A stretch of 64,000 nucleotides of DNA from Sipunculus nudus. Taxonomy: Eukaryota > Annelida > Sipuncula > Golfingiida > Sipunculidae. A program made the translations under genes and the position numbers. Each line of letters begins with the position of its first letter. The stretch's first letter is position 1. The stretch is from positions 33,611,339 through 33,675,338 of the forward strand of contig CM049316.1 of assembly GCA_026874595.1 (NCBI GenBank). Reading direction: 5' to 3'. This document shows, piece by piece, positions 51,501 through 60,990 of this stretch. The notes below the pieces were generated by a model, which had not been told where the DNA came from, searched no databases, and worked only from the letters and a program-made list of their open reading frames with translations.

Positions 51501-54205
51501 ATATAGGACTCTGCCATAGGACTGTGGAAACCACCCGTTTCACTTCACTGGTCTATTTTCATCATCAGGTCCATTTAAGGGTTTCAATGACAATCGTCAT
51601 TTGTCCTTGTTTGTACATTTCGGAGAGTTCGGAGAGTGGTAGCGATCGGTGACGATAGATTCCCGCAACATTGGTCTGAGCCCCGCATCGGAGCTGGACC
51701 TTTTCATATAGTAAATTAAAATTCGCTCATAAAAAAATAAAAAGTAGAGGACTGATCATACATCCTTGTCTTGTGCCAATGGTGCATTGAAGATAACTAG
51801 TTACTCCTTCAATTGTTTAGACACAGGACTGTAATTTTTAGTATATTGACTTAAGGATGTTGAAAAATATTTCCCCTCTAATGCCACATTCATGAAGTAT
51901 ATAGAACAAGAAGTCATATTGAATAAAGTCGAACGGCTTGGAGAAATCTAAAAAAAATGCATTAAATACATATTATCAATAAAGCTATATTTTCTTCTAT
52001 ATCCAGCTTGCTCTTCTATGAATTTGTTGTTTTCCTGCCCAGGTAATTAATCTCTCGTTTAGAATTTTCGTAAATAATTTACGTTAGGTGTTTAAAAGCT
52101 AGATTCCTCTATAATTATTTAGGTCTAAAGAAGAGGCCTTCTTATGTTATGGCAATAAAATTGCCTTGGACCTTCTATCTATGTCCTTTTTACAGATTTA
52201 ATCTTTCTGAACTTTTCATTTATAGACTTGCTTGCGATTAATTCATTGACAGATAAATTTGCTTTCTCTTTCTTTGAATTGTTACACAAGGTTTAAAATC
52301 TGATTTTAACTCTTTATAATTTTCAAGGTCTCTCATATTACTTGTCTCAATTCATTTAATGCCTTTTTCCTCTTGAATTCTGTACACTCCTGATTCCACT
52401 ATGGAGGTAGGTCATTTAATAATACACCAGGTTTTCAAGTTTTGATGTATGTTTTATTTGCTATATATAGTATCAAATGTCTCGGTTCTCTTGTGCTTTT
52501 TTCCAAATCATGTAGTATAATCCTCTCTATCTTATGAGCTCTCGTTAAAACTTCTACATCTCTTAAGGTATCGTAATTGATGTTATGCTTTCATTTCCTA
52601 TACTGTGTTCTTGTTTTTACTGACTCGATACTGTGTTTTTATGGGTTTTTTAGCCATGTTGAACACATAATAATCATAAAAAAAATAATCATATAAACAT
52701 TCCAAAACAGTATGGACAAATCCATTATGTACTAATCCATCTGAAATACTGTGATGTATTTATCCCAAAAATGAAAGACCAAATATTATCAAAATAATTT
52801 ACTTACTGTGAAAATATAAGCTCAGTGCATTAGACCCTTACAGTACGGCAAACGCAGTCTCTAGCTCAACAATATTAGCACAATGTGTCAAGTCATGTTT
52901 AAAAGAGAAAGAACAAGGATGCATGTACATAATTTTCAATTAATATACAACATTATTAATTACGGCTTATATATACAGCTTCATAACATTTTTTGGTGTT
53001 GGTAATATACAAGGTATAGCAAGAACACTAAAAAAGAGAATTAACATGTTGCGATTCATTGATGTGTATTTGGTCAAATATTCATGATCTAAAAAAAAAG
53101 TGTTTTCATGATTGACTTGTATTAATATATTAGAACTACAGAAATGTCAACATTATCTTGTAAAAACATCAACAACAAAAAAAGTTTGAAAACGTCCGTG
53201 AAATTCAACAATTATTCAAGATGTTTTATTAAGATCTTGATTGCTTAATCAACAAAAACATATTATACATTTTATGATTATCTTTATCAGCGCCTTTTCC
53301 CGACAATATCCCAAAATAATCAATGTTAACATATCAATTCATTAATTTTACATAATTGGGCATGTAATAATACCTATATAAAAATTCCAAAAGAGATGGT
53401 CACCCTTCCTGGCCCACGGGGCTGTATCAATCGAAGAAGGAACATCGGTCACAATTTTCCGTAAGGTTTTCGTTCCGTCCAAAAAGTCTCCGTACGACTT
53501 TTTTGGGAAGTCAAAGATAATCGCTAGTTTCTTATAGCGCTGGCATACTGTTAGCCAGACTTTCGGTGGCCTGATACACTCGCAATCCGAAAGTGCGCAT
53601 CAGCTAACAACGCTCGGTAAAATCGTGCTGGTTTGATGGTCGTTGGACTATTGCACGACCACTGTTACATGGTCATACGATAATCGTTGGTAGTCTTACG
53701 TTTTTCGTTCGACAAATCCAAGCAAGTCATAGGGAGTCACTGTTGGTAATTCAAAGTCCGATGATGGTTTGTTTATCATGAATAAAAAAACGAAGGCTTT
53801 ACACAAAGTATTGACATATCGGAGCCTAGTATGGCGTCGATGACAAGCTGGAAACGAGCCGGTCAGTATGTGTCAATTGCTGAATATACGCGGTCAGAGA
53901 CCGAAACGCAAGTTGATTTTGTGTCAGTCGAAATCACTTGGGTTAGTTCTATGTGCAAACAAGAGCAAAGTTCGTGTATTTATTTCGATATGTCGGGAAT
54001 AAATTGTTTAAACTGCTGGTCGCTGAGGGATTCTGACCCTCGTTTCTTAACTTTACTCTTTATTACAGTTGATTTTATCTTAATTATATGATTTGAAGGG
54101 TACGTCATGACTACTAGCGTACGTTAGCACGCGACCAAATTCGGTTGTGAGCGTTAGTTTAATCTTACCGGCAGCCAATACACAGAGAACCAGGACCTTC
54201 CACAT
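30296..54205 (-). CDS. S1 family serine protease (chymotrypsin/elastase-like), six exons, 270 aa
   Basis: A secreted trypsin-fold endopeptidase, probably digestive. Coding exons in gene order: 54205-54169, 43022-42821, 34718-34631, 34381-34213, 31155-30998 and 30454-30296. They total 813 nt with phase conserved throughout. Residues 1-15 are a signal peptide ([15 protein letters not shown]), then a 15-residue propeptide, then IVGG at 31-34. The triad is H75 in LTAAHC, D123 in NDVGTMVL and S221 in GDSGGP. Eight mature cysteines pair as in the family: 60-76, 157-227, 189-207 and 217-249. Pocket positions by motif alignment are Gly at 189 (GACQGDSGG), Val at 216 (SWV) and Asn at 226 (PNVY). This argues against trypsin and towards chymotrypsin- or elastase-like specificity. 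The activation site is Phe-Ile rather than Arg/Lys-Ile. Intron 2 carries a satellite of about 7.7 kb. Family assignment is secure; the substrate is inferred. Confidence 0.95.
30998..31155 (-). CDS. protease exon 5
   Basis: Acceptor CCATTTCAG before 31155 and donor GTACTC after 30998. It encodes [22 protein letters not shown] and NGQQGACQ. It contains the Cys168-Cys182 pair and residues 189-192 of the S1 pocket wall. Confidence 0.94.
31260..31460 (+). repeat. poly-G and poly-T tracts
   Basis: A G run of about 18 at 31280-31297, and a T run then a G run at 31426-31457, within protease intron 4. Plus-strand open frames reading Gly-rich protein through them are artefacts. Confidence 0.9.
31490..31650 (+). 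repeat. dispersed repeat pair, copy 1
   Basis: 'ttagcatatctgatc', 'aaattggttttccttatt', 'gttatccgc' and 'cttttcaaacatttcctagc' recur in the same order and orientation at 33915-34075. Both are in protease intron 4. Family unknown. Confidence 0.75.
31765..31850 (+). repeat. dispersed repeat, copy 2
   Basis: Second copy of the repeat at 2990-3090 ('gatggttaacctta.tgccggcccagtatttagattg'). Confidence 0.6.
31946..33305. mobile_element. 1.36-kb DNA transposon-like element with perfect 15-bp TIRs
   Basis: 31946-31960 reads TACTGTAGATTCAGA and 33291-33305 is its exact complement. Inward similarity continues ('tcgtggttt', 'aattcgtgga' on both sides). Both ends abut TA, consistent with a TA target as in Tc1/mariner-like insertion. 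No transposase was recognised inside. It lies in protease intron 4. Confidence 0.75.
33325..33802. mobile_element. hAT-like nonautonomous element with 8-bp target duplication
   Basis: Ends CAGTGGCGTCA and, complemented, CAGGGGCGTCA (10 of 11). Flanks are TTACGGGG (33317-33324) and TTACGGGA (33803-33810), a 7/8 target duplication as expected for hAT. The interior is a long AT tract (33424-33539) and AT-rich filler with no coding capacity. Confidence 0.75.
33915..34075 (+). repeat. dispersed repeat pair, copy 2
   Basis: Partner of 31490-31650. A poly-G run follows at 34107-34120. Confidence 0.75.
34213..34381 (-). CDS. protease exon 4 (catalytic Asp)
   Basis: Acceptor TCTTTCCAG before 34381 and donor GTACGT after 34213. 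It encodes [20 protein letters not shown] (catalytic D123), then NECWISGWG, the classic Cys-x-x-x-GWG segment. Confidence 0.95.
34425..34448 (+). repeat. GT microsatellite
   Basis: A short (GT)n run in the 249-bp intron 3 of the protease gene. Confidence 0.9.
34631..34718 (-). CDS. protease exon 3
   Basis: Acceptor ATACCTAAG before 34718 and donor GTAGGG after 34631. It encodes [12 protein letters not shown]...[12 protein letters not shown], equivalent to the loop and strand after the catalytic His. 88 nt keeps phase between exons 2 and 4. Confidence 0.9.
34742..42455. repeat. 40-bp satellite array filling protease intron 2
   Basis: The unit is a 40-mer, here as two 20-mers: agcaacattacagagaatac then agtactgaggactacaacta. 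There are roughly 170-180 copies with point variants that recur in blocks. A 919-bp segment at about 39460-40378 is repeated almost exactly at 40379-41297, giving identical translated frames. Copies are most uniform in the centre. At 41440-41760 units diverge ('gaggagtcaaactgaggcac'). At 42040-42440 a different, about 60-bp unit dominates ('cagagaatcc.gt.caacagg'), still containing the shared 'cagagaat'. The array takes up 95% of the 8.1-kb intron. Confidence 0.97.
42508..42697. mobile_element. 190-bp MITE-like element
   Basis: Ends CAGAAGCGGATCCAGG and, complemented, CAGGGGCGGATCCAGG (14 of 16). Flanking 'ctaca' on both sides (42503-42507, 42698-42702) suggests a short target duplication. 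The terminal motif is one I associate with hAT-type MITEs, but an 8-bp duplication is not clear. It contains G-rich and T-rich runs and no coding region. It sits 124 bp from protease exon 2. Confidence 0.65.
42821..43022 (-). CDS. protease exon 2 (activation site and catalytic His)
   Basis: Acceptor TTATTTTAG before 43022, preceded by a T-rich and GT tract, and donor GTAGGT after 42821. It encodes [35 protein letters not shown], then [18 protein letters not shown]. The canonical N-terminal half of the S1 fold is intact. Confidence 0.96.
43023..44815. other. protease intron 1, first part, no gene seen
   Basis: AT-rich. A short AAT-rich tract at 44035-44070 is followed by 'actagctgcacccgtggaag', with a 7-bp hairpin (CCGTGGA/TCCACGG) resembling the end of a widespread invertebrate repeat. 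No exon was identified. Confidence 0.5.
44820..46020. repeat. diverged tandem duplication of a roughly 0.65-kb block
   Basis: 44820-45500 and 45500-46020 share in order: 'tccat.caca/ttt..ttttggaggt', 'ccacccattcgta', 'ctgccactcgc..ggcga', 'gattctgg.gg.ggt', 'aaaccatggttat' and 'gaatgtataa'. The second copy appears to resume at 48940-49290, where 'aacatacc.tgtaa.cc.ataaaa', 'tttacttccttttga' and 'ggcgcctcctgaaaa' match 45270-45500. The block is therefore interrupted by the element at about 46030-48935. Confidence 0.65.
46030..48935 (+). mobile_element. second pearl-like family, about 2.9 kb
   Basis: It contains 'tgta.gtggcaccaccagtcttgtatac' units near 46200 and 46330, and a 22-bp tandem repeat (46869-46978). 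Core units of about 175 bp start at about 47886, 48063 and 48238 ('ggctgttatggcatatgac'). An ACGG-like tract follows at 48884-48905, then the end sequence 'tatcgcataagctcacagg'. Boundaries are inferred from the interruption of the flanking duplication. Confidence 0.55.
46869..46978 (+). repeat. 22-bp tandem repeat, five copies
   Basis: The unit 'catgaggtgatcacatgcta' plus two bases contains the palindrome TGATCA. The copies are nearly identical. Confidence 0.9.
49680..52645 (-). pseudogene. decayed non-LTR (LINE) retrotransposon, reverse transcriptase and C-terminal part
   Basis: The minus strand, in several broken frames, gives in order: [19 protein letters not shown] (about 52400), [13 protein letters not shown] (about 52030), LDFSKPFD (about 51945), [15 protein letters not shown] (about 51760), [18 protein letters not shown] (50835 area, RT catalytic FADD), [34 protein letters not shown] (about 50190), [13 protein letters not shown] and a C-terminal [13 protein letters not shown]-like segment. 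Frameshifts and stops separate nearly every block. 50880-51700 looks like a later insertion between RT motifs. An 84-bp tandem duplication lies at about 49875-50045. It sits in protease intron 1, same strand as the host gene. Clade not assigned. Confidence 0.85.
50880..51700. repeat. insertion inside the LINE with an internal duplicate
   Basis: This stretch separates the RT blocks GTRQGC and FADD and has no RT similarity. Within it, 'cacgtttcactacaatggtc' plus 'tattttcatcatcaggt' (51208-51244) recurs as 'cccgtttcacttcactggtc...' at about 51535-51570. Confidence 0.55.
52646..54168. other. protease intron 1, last part, no gene seen
   Basis: AT-rich to 53390. At 53400-53760 there is denser sequence with small inverted motifs (for example aaaagtc/gacttttt near 53480), possibly a degenerate repeat. 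The open frame at 53831-54091 has no recognisable similarity and lies in the intron just inside exon 1. Confidence 0.5.
54169..54205 (-). CDS. protease exon 1 (signal peptide)
   Basis: ATG at 54205 with A at -3; 12 codons plus one base; donor GTAAGA. It encodes [12 protein letters not shown], a typical signal core completed by exon 2 (VEA). It was too short to stand out as an open frame and was found by looking upstream for a phase-1 signal exon with a TATA box. Confidence 0.9.
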
Positions 54206-54255
54206 GCTTCCAGACGCTGCTCGACCAAAGTAGGATGATGTCAGGTTAAAAAGAG

Positions 54256-54263
54256 TTTATATA
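54256..54263 (-). promoter_or_regulatory. TATA box of the protease gene
   Basis: The reverse strand reads TATATAAA, 51 bp upstream of the ATG. A start site 25-30 bp downstream would fall near 54226-54232 and give a 5' UTR of about 25 nt. Short leaders and TATA boxes are usual for highly expressed digestive protease genes. The start site is inferred. Confidence 0.8.
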
Positions 54264-54487
54264 CCAGAGCCAAGACCCATCCTACCAACAGCCGTTTTAT
54301 CTTGCATGTGTTACATCCACATGCATGGATGGCATAAAGAAGCAACGACCCGATAAATTTCCAGGATGGTTTTGAATGGGAAAGTTTACAGCTGCTGGCC
54401 TTAAATAAATAATATGGCTACAGAGCGGTTCCAAATAAAGAACATTACATGACCTTATCCGTGCGGATGACGAGAGTCAAGGCCCAT

Positions 54488-55055
54488 CAAGTCCCGGTCC
54501 TAGTCCATGTGTTCAGGTTCGAGTCCGGTCCTAGTCCAAAGTTTCGAGGTTTGAGTCCCGGTCCTGGTCCCAGTCTTGGAGGTTCGAGTCCCGGTCCTAG
54601 TCCCAGTCTTGGAGGTTCGAGTCCCGGTCCTAGTCCCAGTCTTGGAGGTTCGAGTCCCGGTCCTAGTCCAAGTCTTGGGGATTCGAGTCCCGGTCCTAGT
54701 CCCAGTCTTGAATTATCGAAACCCGGTCCTAGTCCCAGTCTTGGAGGTACGAGTCCCGGTCCTAGTCCTAGTTTTGGAGGTTCGAGTCCCGGTCCTAATC
54801 CCAGTCTTGGAGGTTCGAGTCCAGGTCCTAGTCCCAGTCTTTAAGGTTCGAGTCCGTGTCCTAGTCCAAGTCTTGAAGGTTCGAGTCCCGGTCCAAGATA
54901 AAGTTTTGGAGGTTCGAGTCCTTGTTCTAGTCCCAGTCTGTGAGGTTCGACTTCGGGTCCTAGTCCTAGTCTTGGAGGTTCGAGTCCCGGTTCTAGCCCC
55001 AGTTTTCGAGGTTCGAGTCCCTGTCCTAATTCCAGTCTTGGAGGTTCGAGTTCAA
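54488..55055 (+). repeat. 33-bp tandem array, about 17 copies
   Basis: The unit ggttcgagtcccggtcctag followed by tcccagtcttgga is 33 bp, so an 11-residue GSSPGPSPSLG repeat reads open on the plus strand. Stops at about 54843 and frame changes in later units argue against coding. It lies 225 bp upstream of the protease TATA box. Confidence 0.92.
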
Positions 55056-55696
55056 GTGAACGTTTGTCGGGTCCAAGTCATTTGGAACGTATATCCAATT
55101 CCCAGTCCAGTTCAATGGAAATAGGAAATGTACATGTGTATTTTTTTGGATTCAAACAGTATTTGTATATGTTGTCTTATAAACTGTATCATTCTGTCAG
55201 TAATTCGCACGTGTTTAATTATATTTGGCTTTTCCGAGAGGGGCTCAAGAGGGACTACGCCTGCTTTCTCGTGTCCTTACCTTAAAGGCGGTGTTTCAGG
55301 GAGTAAAACATATGATGAAACGCATAAACTAGCATTGGACAAGAGACACCTTTAGCACAGGTAGGTAGGTTGGATAACTATTATTAAACTAGAGACTGAT
55401 CACATATATAGTTTTTTATCTAAATTACACACGGCCTCTGTGAGGATCGAAACAGATATTGCGTTGACCCACCCGAGTGAGGTCATACTTCGTCCACAAA
55501 CCATTATCCACCTGATTTTTCCATTTATTTTATTACATAATAAATTTCAGTGTTGCAAGACCAAACAGATGTGAGGGATCGCCTCATTTATTTCCCAAAA
55601 AGTATTGATGAAATAAAAGAATATTACCTAACGACGCTGTTAAGTCATTTTAACGCAGCACCACTGAACCTTGTCATGCGGCAACCATAGCATAAC

Positions 55697-56060
55697 TTTG
55701 TGTCATATCGGTGAAAATCCCGTCTATTGTCACATAAATCTGAAATCCCAAACTTTTTCATATAAATATACAAGGGTAAATGACCACTAGAACTAAACAC
55801 AGTACAGTCGAGCCCACTTTTTGTCATATCGGTGAAAATCCCGTCTATTGTCACATAAATCTGAAATCCCAAACTTTTTCATATAAATATACAAGGGTAA
55901 ATGACTACTAGACCTAAACACAGTACAGTCGAGCCCACTTTGTGTCATATCGGTTAATAGAAAATCCCGTTTATTGTTTCATAAATCTGAAATCCCAAAC
56001 CATTTCCTATATGAACAATGGTTAATCTGACCGTTTAATATCATGGAATATTATCATAAT
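55697..56060. repeat. 121-bp tandem repeat, three copies
   Basis: Copies start at about 55699, 55819 and 55939 ('tgtcatatcggt.aa'). The first two are nearly identical and the third is diverged with indels. Confidence 0.9.
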
Positions 56061-56901
56061 CCCGTTTATTGTCATGCTTGGAATCCTTGCCAGTGATACC
56101 AGTGCGCAGTTAATATCAAATGCCGACTAATCCAGCCTAGAGGCTGTATTCGATTAGGTGTATGAACAAATCTAAGACTAAGTATGTCCTTCCCATGCAC
56201 GGCAGACCTGGTGCAGTGATCAATATACGCATGTTACTAAAAGTGAGTTAGCTAATTATTTCTTAAGAACAAATGTTAGTAGAAAACCAAAGTAATTTAT
56301 CAACCATATTGGAGGGTTATTTCCTGAGATTAAGGGGTCCTCCTCCCATTCATCTCCCAAATGTGTGCCTTTAATATTGCAAAATAAAAAACTTAAGCAA
56401 GAAACACTGTCATGTGAAATTTTATCTGAAAATGTTCATTATACATGTATTTATAAATGGGATTCAATGTTATAGAGTCACTTTCCATATGTTCATTTGC
56501 AAACAATCCATCCACATGGCTCAACAGGGCCTAAGGTACATCTGTGTACTAGTTGTCAGGTGTAGGGTAGCTGCAGGAGTAAAAGGATGTATTGACAACT
56601 TGTATAATCATGTTCACACACATATAATATTACAAATTTGTTATACATTTACTGTGTTTAGGTCTAGTAAGAAACCAAAGTCATTTATCAATCAGCGGCT
56701 TGAAGTACATTCATGTGTTCGGCACATAATTGCAAGTTTCGATTAATATATAATTATTGATTATATTTATATAAGAGATGATATATTATTTTGAAATGCC
56801 AGAATGTATGATCGGCAGTTTCGCCCGTGTATGACTCATATTTTTTTACATAATATTTTAAATCCGCTCTATATTCTTTTTTTTCAGACAGAAGAACATA
56901 T

Positions 56902-56903
<2 letters not shown>

Positions 56904-56956
<53 letters not shown>

Positions 56957-56962
56957 ATATAT
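56904..56962. repeat. AT microsatellite
   Basis: A long AT run with a CATG interruption. Confidence 0.95.
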
Positions 56963-57509
56963 GACATAAATTTTAAATATATAATGGGTAATGTAATAAA
57001 AATGAAAATACATTATAAATATATATTACATATTTGATATGAATATATATAATGAATCATATAACCAAATTGAATTATATTATAGATACACATTATGCAT
57101 TTGTTATAGGATGAATACAAGAAGAGTTGAATGGTAAAACATTCAATATATGGTTTCAGGTGATGTCCATGATGTTCAATAAATTTGAACATATATATGA
57201 ATCATATAAATAATGATGTTTTTTTTCGAATTTTATAGATGCATCTGATTTAATCAAAATAATTGTAATACAATTCATGAAAAATATATTATATATGTAT
57301 AAATGTTAATAAACATATTGATAACAAATATTTTAAGTTTTAAGTGAACTGGCTTATGTATATTTTGCTTAACATGCCTGATTAAAATATTGTATAGGCC
57401 TACAACAGGAGCAACATCCCACAAAAAAGCCCTAAGCCCAGAGGAAGGTGGGGCCTCTATGCTTGTTCCAATGGACATGGCCATTACACACGTCAGACAT
57501 TCATTATTA

Positions 57510-60273
57510 GCTGCGTTGACTATAAGTCATCTGAGCTATAGCGATCACCTTTTGTCCGGCGTCCGTCCGGTTGTCCGGCTGTGAGGCCATTAACAGGGCA
57601 CAAATCGTAACCGTAAGACCTAGAAACGTCTAACTGTACATGGAGGGAGATCCTAGGCAAGTTTCCTTGTAAACCTGAAATTAGGACATGGTTACCTATA
57701 TTTTGTAACCTATGGGCCGAAAAAAATGATTTTGAGCACCAACACAGTCAGAATGGGATCAAATTATATCCATGAGGCCTAGAATCCTCTAACCTGACGT
57801 TTAGGGAGGCACTAGGCAAATGTCCTTGGAAACCTGAAATAAGGTCATTGTGACCTATATTCTGCGACCTATAGGAAAAAGATATCATATGAACACCCTG
57901 AATGTCAGATGGGGACAAATCGAACTGTTAGGCCTACAATCTTCTAACACAATATCCTGGGAGTTTTAAGGAAATTCTCCTTGAATACCTGAAATTAGGC
58001 AAGGTGACCCATATTTTGTGACCTACGGGCCGAAAACATGATTTTGAACACCCACAAAGTCAGATCGGACAAAAAGTGTATCTATTAAGCTAAAATCCTT
58101 CAGCGTGACATTTAGGGTGGCCCTAACCAAATGTCCTTGGACCCTAAAATTAGGTCATGGTGACCTATATTTTGTGAACTACGGGCCAAAAAACATGATT
58201 TTGAGGACCCAGACAGTCGGAATGGACACAAAATGTTACCATTAGGCCCAGAATCCTCCAACTGACATTAGGGAGGTCCTAGGGAAATGTCCTTGGAAAC
58301 CTGAAATTATGTCACTGTGACCTATATTCTGCGACCTATAGGAAGATGTCATATGAAGACCCTGAATGTCAGATGAGAACAAATAGTATTTGGCAGGCCT
58401 AGAATCTTCTACCAAAGTATCCTGGGAGGTTCTAGGCAAGTCTCCAAGGAAACCTGAAATTAGGTCATGATGACCTATATTTTGTGACCTACAGGCTGAA
58501 AACTTGATTTTGAGCACCCTGAATACCAAATGGGCACAAATCGTATCTGTTAGGGCTATAATCTTCTAACGAAATACCCTGGGAGGTTTTAGGCAAATCT
58601 CCTTGGAAACCTGTAATCAGGTCATCTTGACCTACATTCCAAAAACAGGATTTTGAACCCCCAGAAATTAATGTAGACAGGACACACATTTTATCTTTTA
58701 GGACTAGAACTTTCTAATTTTCACCATTATTTTGCGAACAGTATGAAAAGATATCATCTAAGCACCAGACAGTCAGATTGTATCCATTAGGCCTAGAATT
58801 TTCTAACATAAAATTCAGGGAGGTCCCAGACAAATGTCATTGAAATCCGAATTTAGGTTATGGTGACCTATATTCTGTGACCTATGGACTGGAAAAGGTT
58901 TTGAACCCAGACAGACGAGGCACAAATTGTATCCATTGGGCCCAGAATCTTCTAACATTACATTCAGGGAGGTCCTTGGCATATGTCCTAGAAAACCTAA
59001 AATTTGGTTACTGAAACCTAAATTTTGCACCTATGAACTGAAAACATGATTTTGAGCGTCCAGACAGTCAGACGTAGCACCAATTGTATTTAATAGGCTT
59101 ATAACCTTCTAATATAAAATTCAGAGAGGTCCTAGGCAAATGTCTTTGGAAACCTGAAAGTAGGTCATTGTGACCTATATTCTGCGCCCTATGGGCCGAA
59201 AAAATGGTTTTGAGCACCCAATCATTAAGACGGGGCAGAAAATTATATCCATAAGGCCTAGAATATTCTAACATAACATTCAGGGAGGCCCGGGTCAAAT
59301 GTCCTTGAAATTAGACCACTGTGACCTATATTCTGCGACCTACAGGGAAAACGTGTCATATGAGCACCCTAAATGTCAAATGGGCACAAAATGTATGTAT
59401 TAGGCCTGGAAACTTCTAAAGCAACATCCAGGGAGGTTATAATCAAATATTTTTTTAAAACCAGAAATTATGTCAATATGAATTTGAGCATCCAGACAGA
59501 CAAAGTACAAATTGTATCCATTTTTCTCTGAACTTTATATTGAAAAGTCTAGGGAGGTTTTTGGCAAGTCTTCTTTGAATCCTGAAATTAGGTGACTTAA
59601 TTCAAGTAATACATGTCAAATACAGGGCAGAAAAGTCAGAAATACAGTCAGAAAGGGCAGAAACTGTATCCTTAAGCCCTAAAATCTTCCAACACAGCAT
59701 CGAGGGAGATCCTTGCAAATCCCACTGGAAATCTGTACTTGACAGGCCAGAAACATGATTTAGTACCTTTAACGTCAGATGGGTATGAATATTATTAATA
59801 AGGCCTAGGTCCTTGGCAAATCTCTTTTGAAATTTAAAATTAGGTCATAGTGACCTCTATTCTGCAAGCTGTTAACCAGAAGCATCATTTTGAGCAGTCA
59901 GACAGGGCACAAACTGCATTTATCACTAGACTCTTCTATTATGACATTCAGGGAAGTCCTTTGCAATTCTCCTTGGTAACCTGAAATTCGGTCATGGTGA
60001 AGTATATTCTGCGAAATATGGACCAGAAACATGATTTTGAGCACCCAGTTAGACCGAGTACAAATTATATCCATTTTCCTTGGAACCCTCTTTTGTGAAA
60101 TCCAGGGGGGTCCTGGGTAGGTCTCCTATGAATGCTGAAAATTTTATTTTCTGGCTATTTTTCATCATAGTAACAATAGCCATAGGCTATTCTCAGAGAC
60201 AATATATAACATTAATAAAGGAAATGAGCACCCAGTCAAATTTAGCTGAGCGTCATGGTCCATGGGCCACTTG
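57510..60273 (-). mobile_element. pearl-like (HINE-type) element, expanded copy C
   Basis: Reverse-orientation relative of copies A and B. At the low-coordinate end are a decayed hairpin (57511-57539, 'agtcatctgagct') and a CCGT-type microsatellite (57556-57585). The other end is 'agctgagcgtcatggtccatgggccacttgt' (60244-60273), the complement of the start of copies A and B. Between them lie about 16 diverged core units with a period near 155 bp, marked by 'gtgacctatatt.tg' at about 57695, 57848, 58005, 58160 and onward. Short frames reading repeated 'QNIGH..LISGF' are translations of the core. Confidence 0.8.
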
Positions 60274-60522
60274 TTTTTATTACCTGCTCTCTGTCCTTTC
60301 ATCAATCATTCATTTATATTTCTTATAGTTAAATTTGAAATATAAATTTGATTTATACATGTGCAGATATACCTTACATTCAACACGTCAACACGACACA
60401 TGTATGTGTCACCACTGCACAGGAACAACATAAACCATTTCACCCCTTCTGGTAAAATGGACTCTTCAAGCCAATCCAGGGCATCGTACTTGACCCCATT
60501 TAAGAAAATAATCGATTATACC

Positions 60523-60523
<1 letters not shown>

Positions 60524-60566
<43 letters not shown>
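60524..60566. repeat. AT microsatellite
   Basis: AT run next to the hairpin at 60611-60694. Confidence 0.95.
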
Positions 60567-60574
<8 letters not shown>

Positions 60575-60610
60575 AATGTATAGTGGGGAAAGTTTGTAGT
60601 CGAAGTGTAA

Positions 60611-60693
60611 GTAAAGAGAAAGAGTGACGCCTTTTAGATAGACTAAAATTATACACAATTTAGTCTTTTAAAAAGCGTCACTCTTTCTCTTTA

Positions 60694-60694
<1 letters not shown>
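60611..60694. repeat. 84-bp palindrome with perfect 20-bp outer arms
   Basis: Arms 60611-60630 (gtaaagagaaagagtgacgc) and 60675-60694 are exact complements. Inner arms 'gactaaaatt' and 'aatttagtc' extend the stem. It is flanked on both sides by AT microsatellites. Confidence 0.9.
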
Positions 60695-60695
<1 letters not shown>

Positions 60696-60743
<48 letters not shown>

Positions 60744-60744
60744 C

Positions 60745-60807
<63 letters not shown>

Positions 60808-60897
60808 TATATGTTGGTGTCTTTTGCCAGGTTCTGCGTGTTTTGCCTTTCGTCACGTGACCTCTGAGAACATGTAGCTAAACCTCGATGCTATAAC

Positions 60898-60972
<75 letters not shown>
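60696..60972. repeat. cluster of AT microsatellites with unique spacer
   Basis: AT runs at 60696-60739, 60752-60803 and 60899-60972, with a unique spacer at 60805-60898 containing CACGTGAC, then a short GT run to about 60990. Confidence 0.95.
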
Positions 60973-60975
<3 letters not shown>

Positions 60976-60990
60976 GTGTGTGTGTGTGTT

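Larger units (their letters stand above)
55056..57509. other. intergenic stretch with a 121-bp tandem repeat, no gene seen
   Basis: Apart from the repeat at 55697-56060 and the AT microsatellite at 56904-56962, the sequence is AT-rich. 56240-56300 and 56640-56700 share short motifs ('agaaa.ccaaagt.atttatcaa'). No exon was recognised. Confidence 0.5.

Noticed and set aside
54449-55124. Open frames encoding GSSPGPSPSLG repeats or a Val/Pro-rich repeat upstream of the protease.
   Set aside because: The 33-bp period makes several frames open; stops and indels interrupt each, and no exon context is present.
58242-59298. Four minus-strand frames repeating QNIGH and GFQG motifs, suggestive of a repeat protein.
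   Set aside because: They are the core units of pearl-like element C and are interrupted by stops and shifts.
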